5,355 nucleotides of DNA, taken from assembly GCA_016934875.1 (NCBI GenBank), contig JAFGSC010000062.1:1-5355 (forward strand), given 5' to 3'. This DNA comes from Candidatus Atribacteria bacterium (lineage in GTDB: Bacteria > Atribacterota > Phoenicimicrobiia > Phoenicimicrobiales > Stramentimicrobiaceae). The notes below the pieces were generated by a model. That model saw nothing but the letters and a program-made list of their open reading frames with translations, did no database searches and had not been told where the DNA came from. This document shows positions 5,117 to 5,355 of this stretch, piece after piece (position 1 is the stretch's first letter; the number at the start of each line of letters is the position of its first letter). Made by a program: the position numbers and the translations under genes.

Positions 5117-5355
5117 ATGTCGAAGATCAAAAGAAGAACAAAAAACAAACTGTTGATTCATCTGATACTCATCATGTTGGTCGTTATTCTTGCTTTTCCA
5201 GTGTTTTTTGCTATAGTTACCAGTACTCTGAGCTTACAGGAATCATATCAGTACCCTCCAAAACTCTTACCGGGGGATCAATTTAAGAACAACCTTAACG
5301 AAGTTTGGAGTCGAATTAATATGGGGCGGCTCTTCTTTAATAGCACTTTAATATC
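5117..5355 (+). CDS. ugpE: UgpE-type ABC transporter permease, N-terminal part only
   Basis: The gene starts at ATG 5117 and runs off the right edge after 79 full codons. The visible part has a basic start (SKIKRRTKNK), one membrane span at about 11-35 ending in FPVFFAIVTSTLS, then a periplasmic stretch QESYQYPPKLLPGDQFKNNL and ..RLFFNSTLI at the edge. The same order occurs in E. coli UgpE: span, ATLDKQAVYAAP, LIPG, then an LLNS before the second span. It should be the second channel subunit beside UgpA. GTGGAG (5105-5110) overlaps the last base of the ugpA stop and lies 6 nt before the start, so translation of the two permeases is probably coupled. The EAA loop and C-terminus lie outside the window, so integrity of the full gene cannot be judged. 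Confidence 0.9.
   Translation, partial: MSKIKRRTKNKLLIHLILIMLVVILAFPVFFAIVTSTLSLQESYQYPPKLLPGDQFKNNLNEVWSRINMGRLFFNSTLI

Overview
The window is AT-rich DNA from a bacterium and looks like ordinary chromosomal sequence carrying two transport loci and a nucleotide-metabolism gene. The solute-binding protein of the ABC transporter has a plain Sec signal peptide rather than a lipobox. That points to a periplasm, so a diderm host. The even, AT-rich composition fits low-GC anaerobic lineages such as spirochaetes, Thermotogota-like or Atribacterota-like groups. I cannot fix the genus from sequence alone.

Layout. (1) Bases 1-665, minus strand: a LOG-family (TIGR00730-type, 'lysine decarboxylase-like' Rossmann) phosphoribohydrolase. 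Its C-terminus lies beyond the left edge. (2) Bases 666-1199: a long AT-rich intergenic region with a candidate promoter for the LOG gene, several AT-rich inverted repeats, a weak plus-strand promoter candidate, and a clear terminator-like hairpin at 1123-1166. (3) Bases 1200-2423, plus strand: a polytopic DUF401-family membrane protein of unknown substrate. (4) Bases 2424-2810: a second AT-rich intergenic region with a candidate promoter, an imperfect long hairpin, an unused strong Shine-Dalgarno sequence and a short direct repeat. (5) Bases 2811-5355, plus strand: ugpB, ugpA and the start of ugpE, which encode the binding protein and two permeases of a glycerol-3-phosphate type ABC importer.

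How the genes work together. UgpB would capture sn-glycerol-3-phosphate or a glycerophosphodiester in the periplasm and hand it to the UgpA-UgpE membrane channel. The ATPase (UgpC/MsmK type) is not in the window; it may follow ugpE or be encoded elsewhere. All the ligand-contacting side chains I can recall from the E. coli UgpB structure are kept, so the assignment is stronger than 'sugar ABC transporter'. A stem-loop between ugpB and ugpA probably lets the binding protein be made in excess over the permeases. The DUF401 gene and the LOG gene are separated from the ugp operon by long intergenic regions and are probably independent units.

I see no CRISPR array, transposon, phage gene, tRNA or rRNA, and no convincing new system. 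The points most worth a second look are the terminator-like hairpin just upstream of the DUF401 gene with no upstream plus-strand gene, the two helix-breaking motifs in DUF401, and the structured leader of ugpB.
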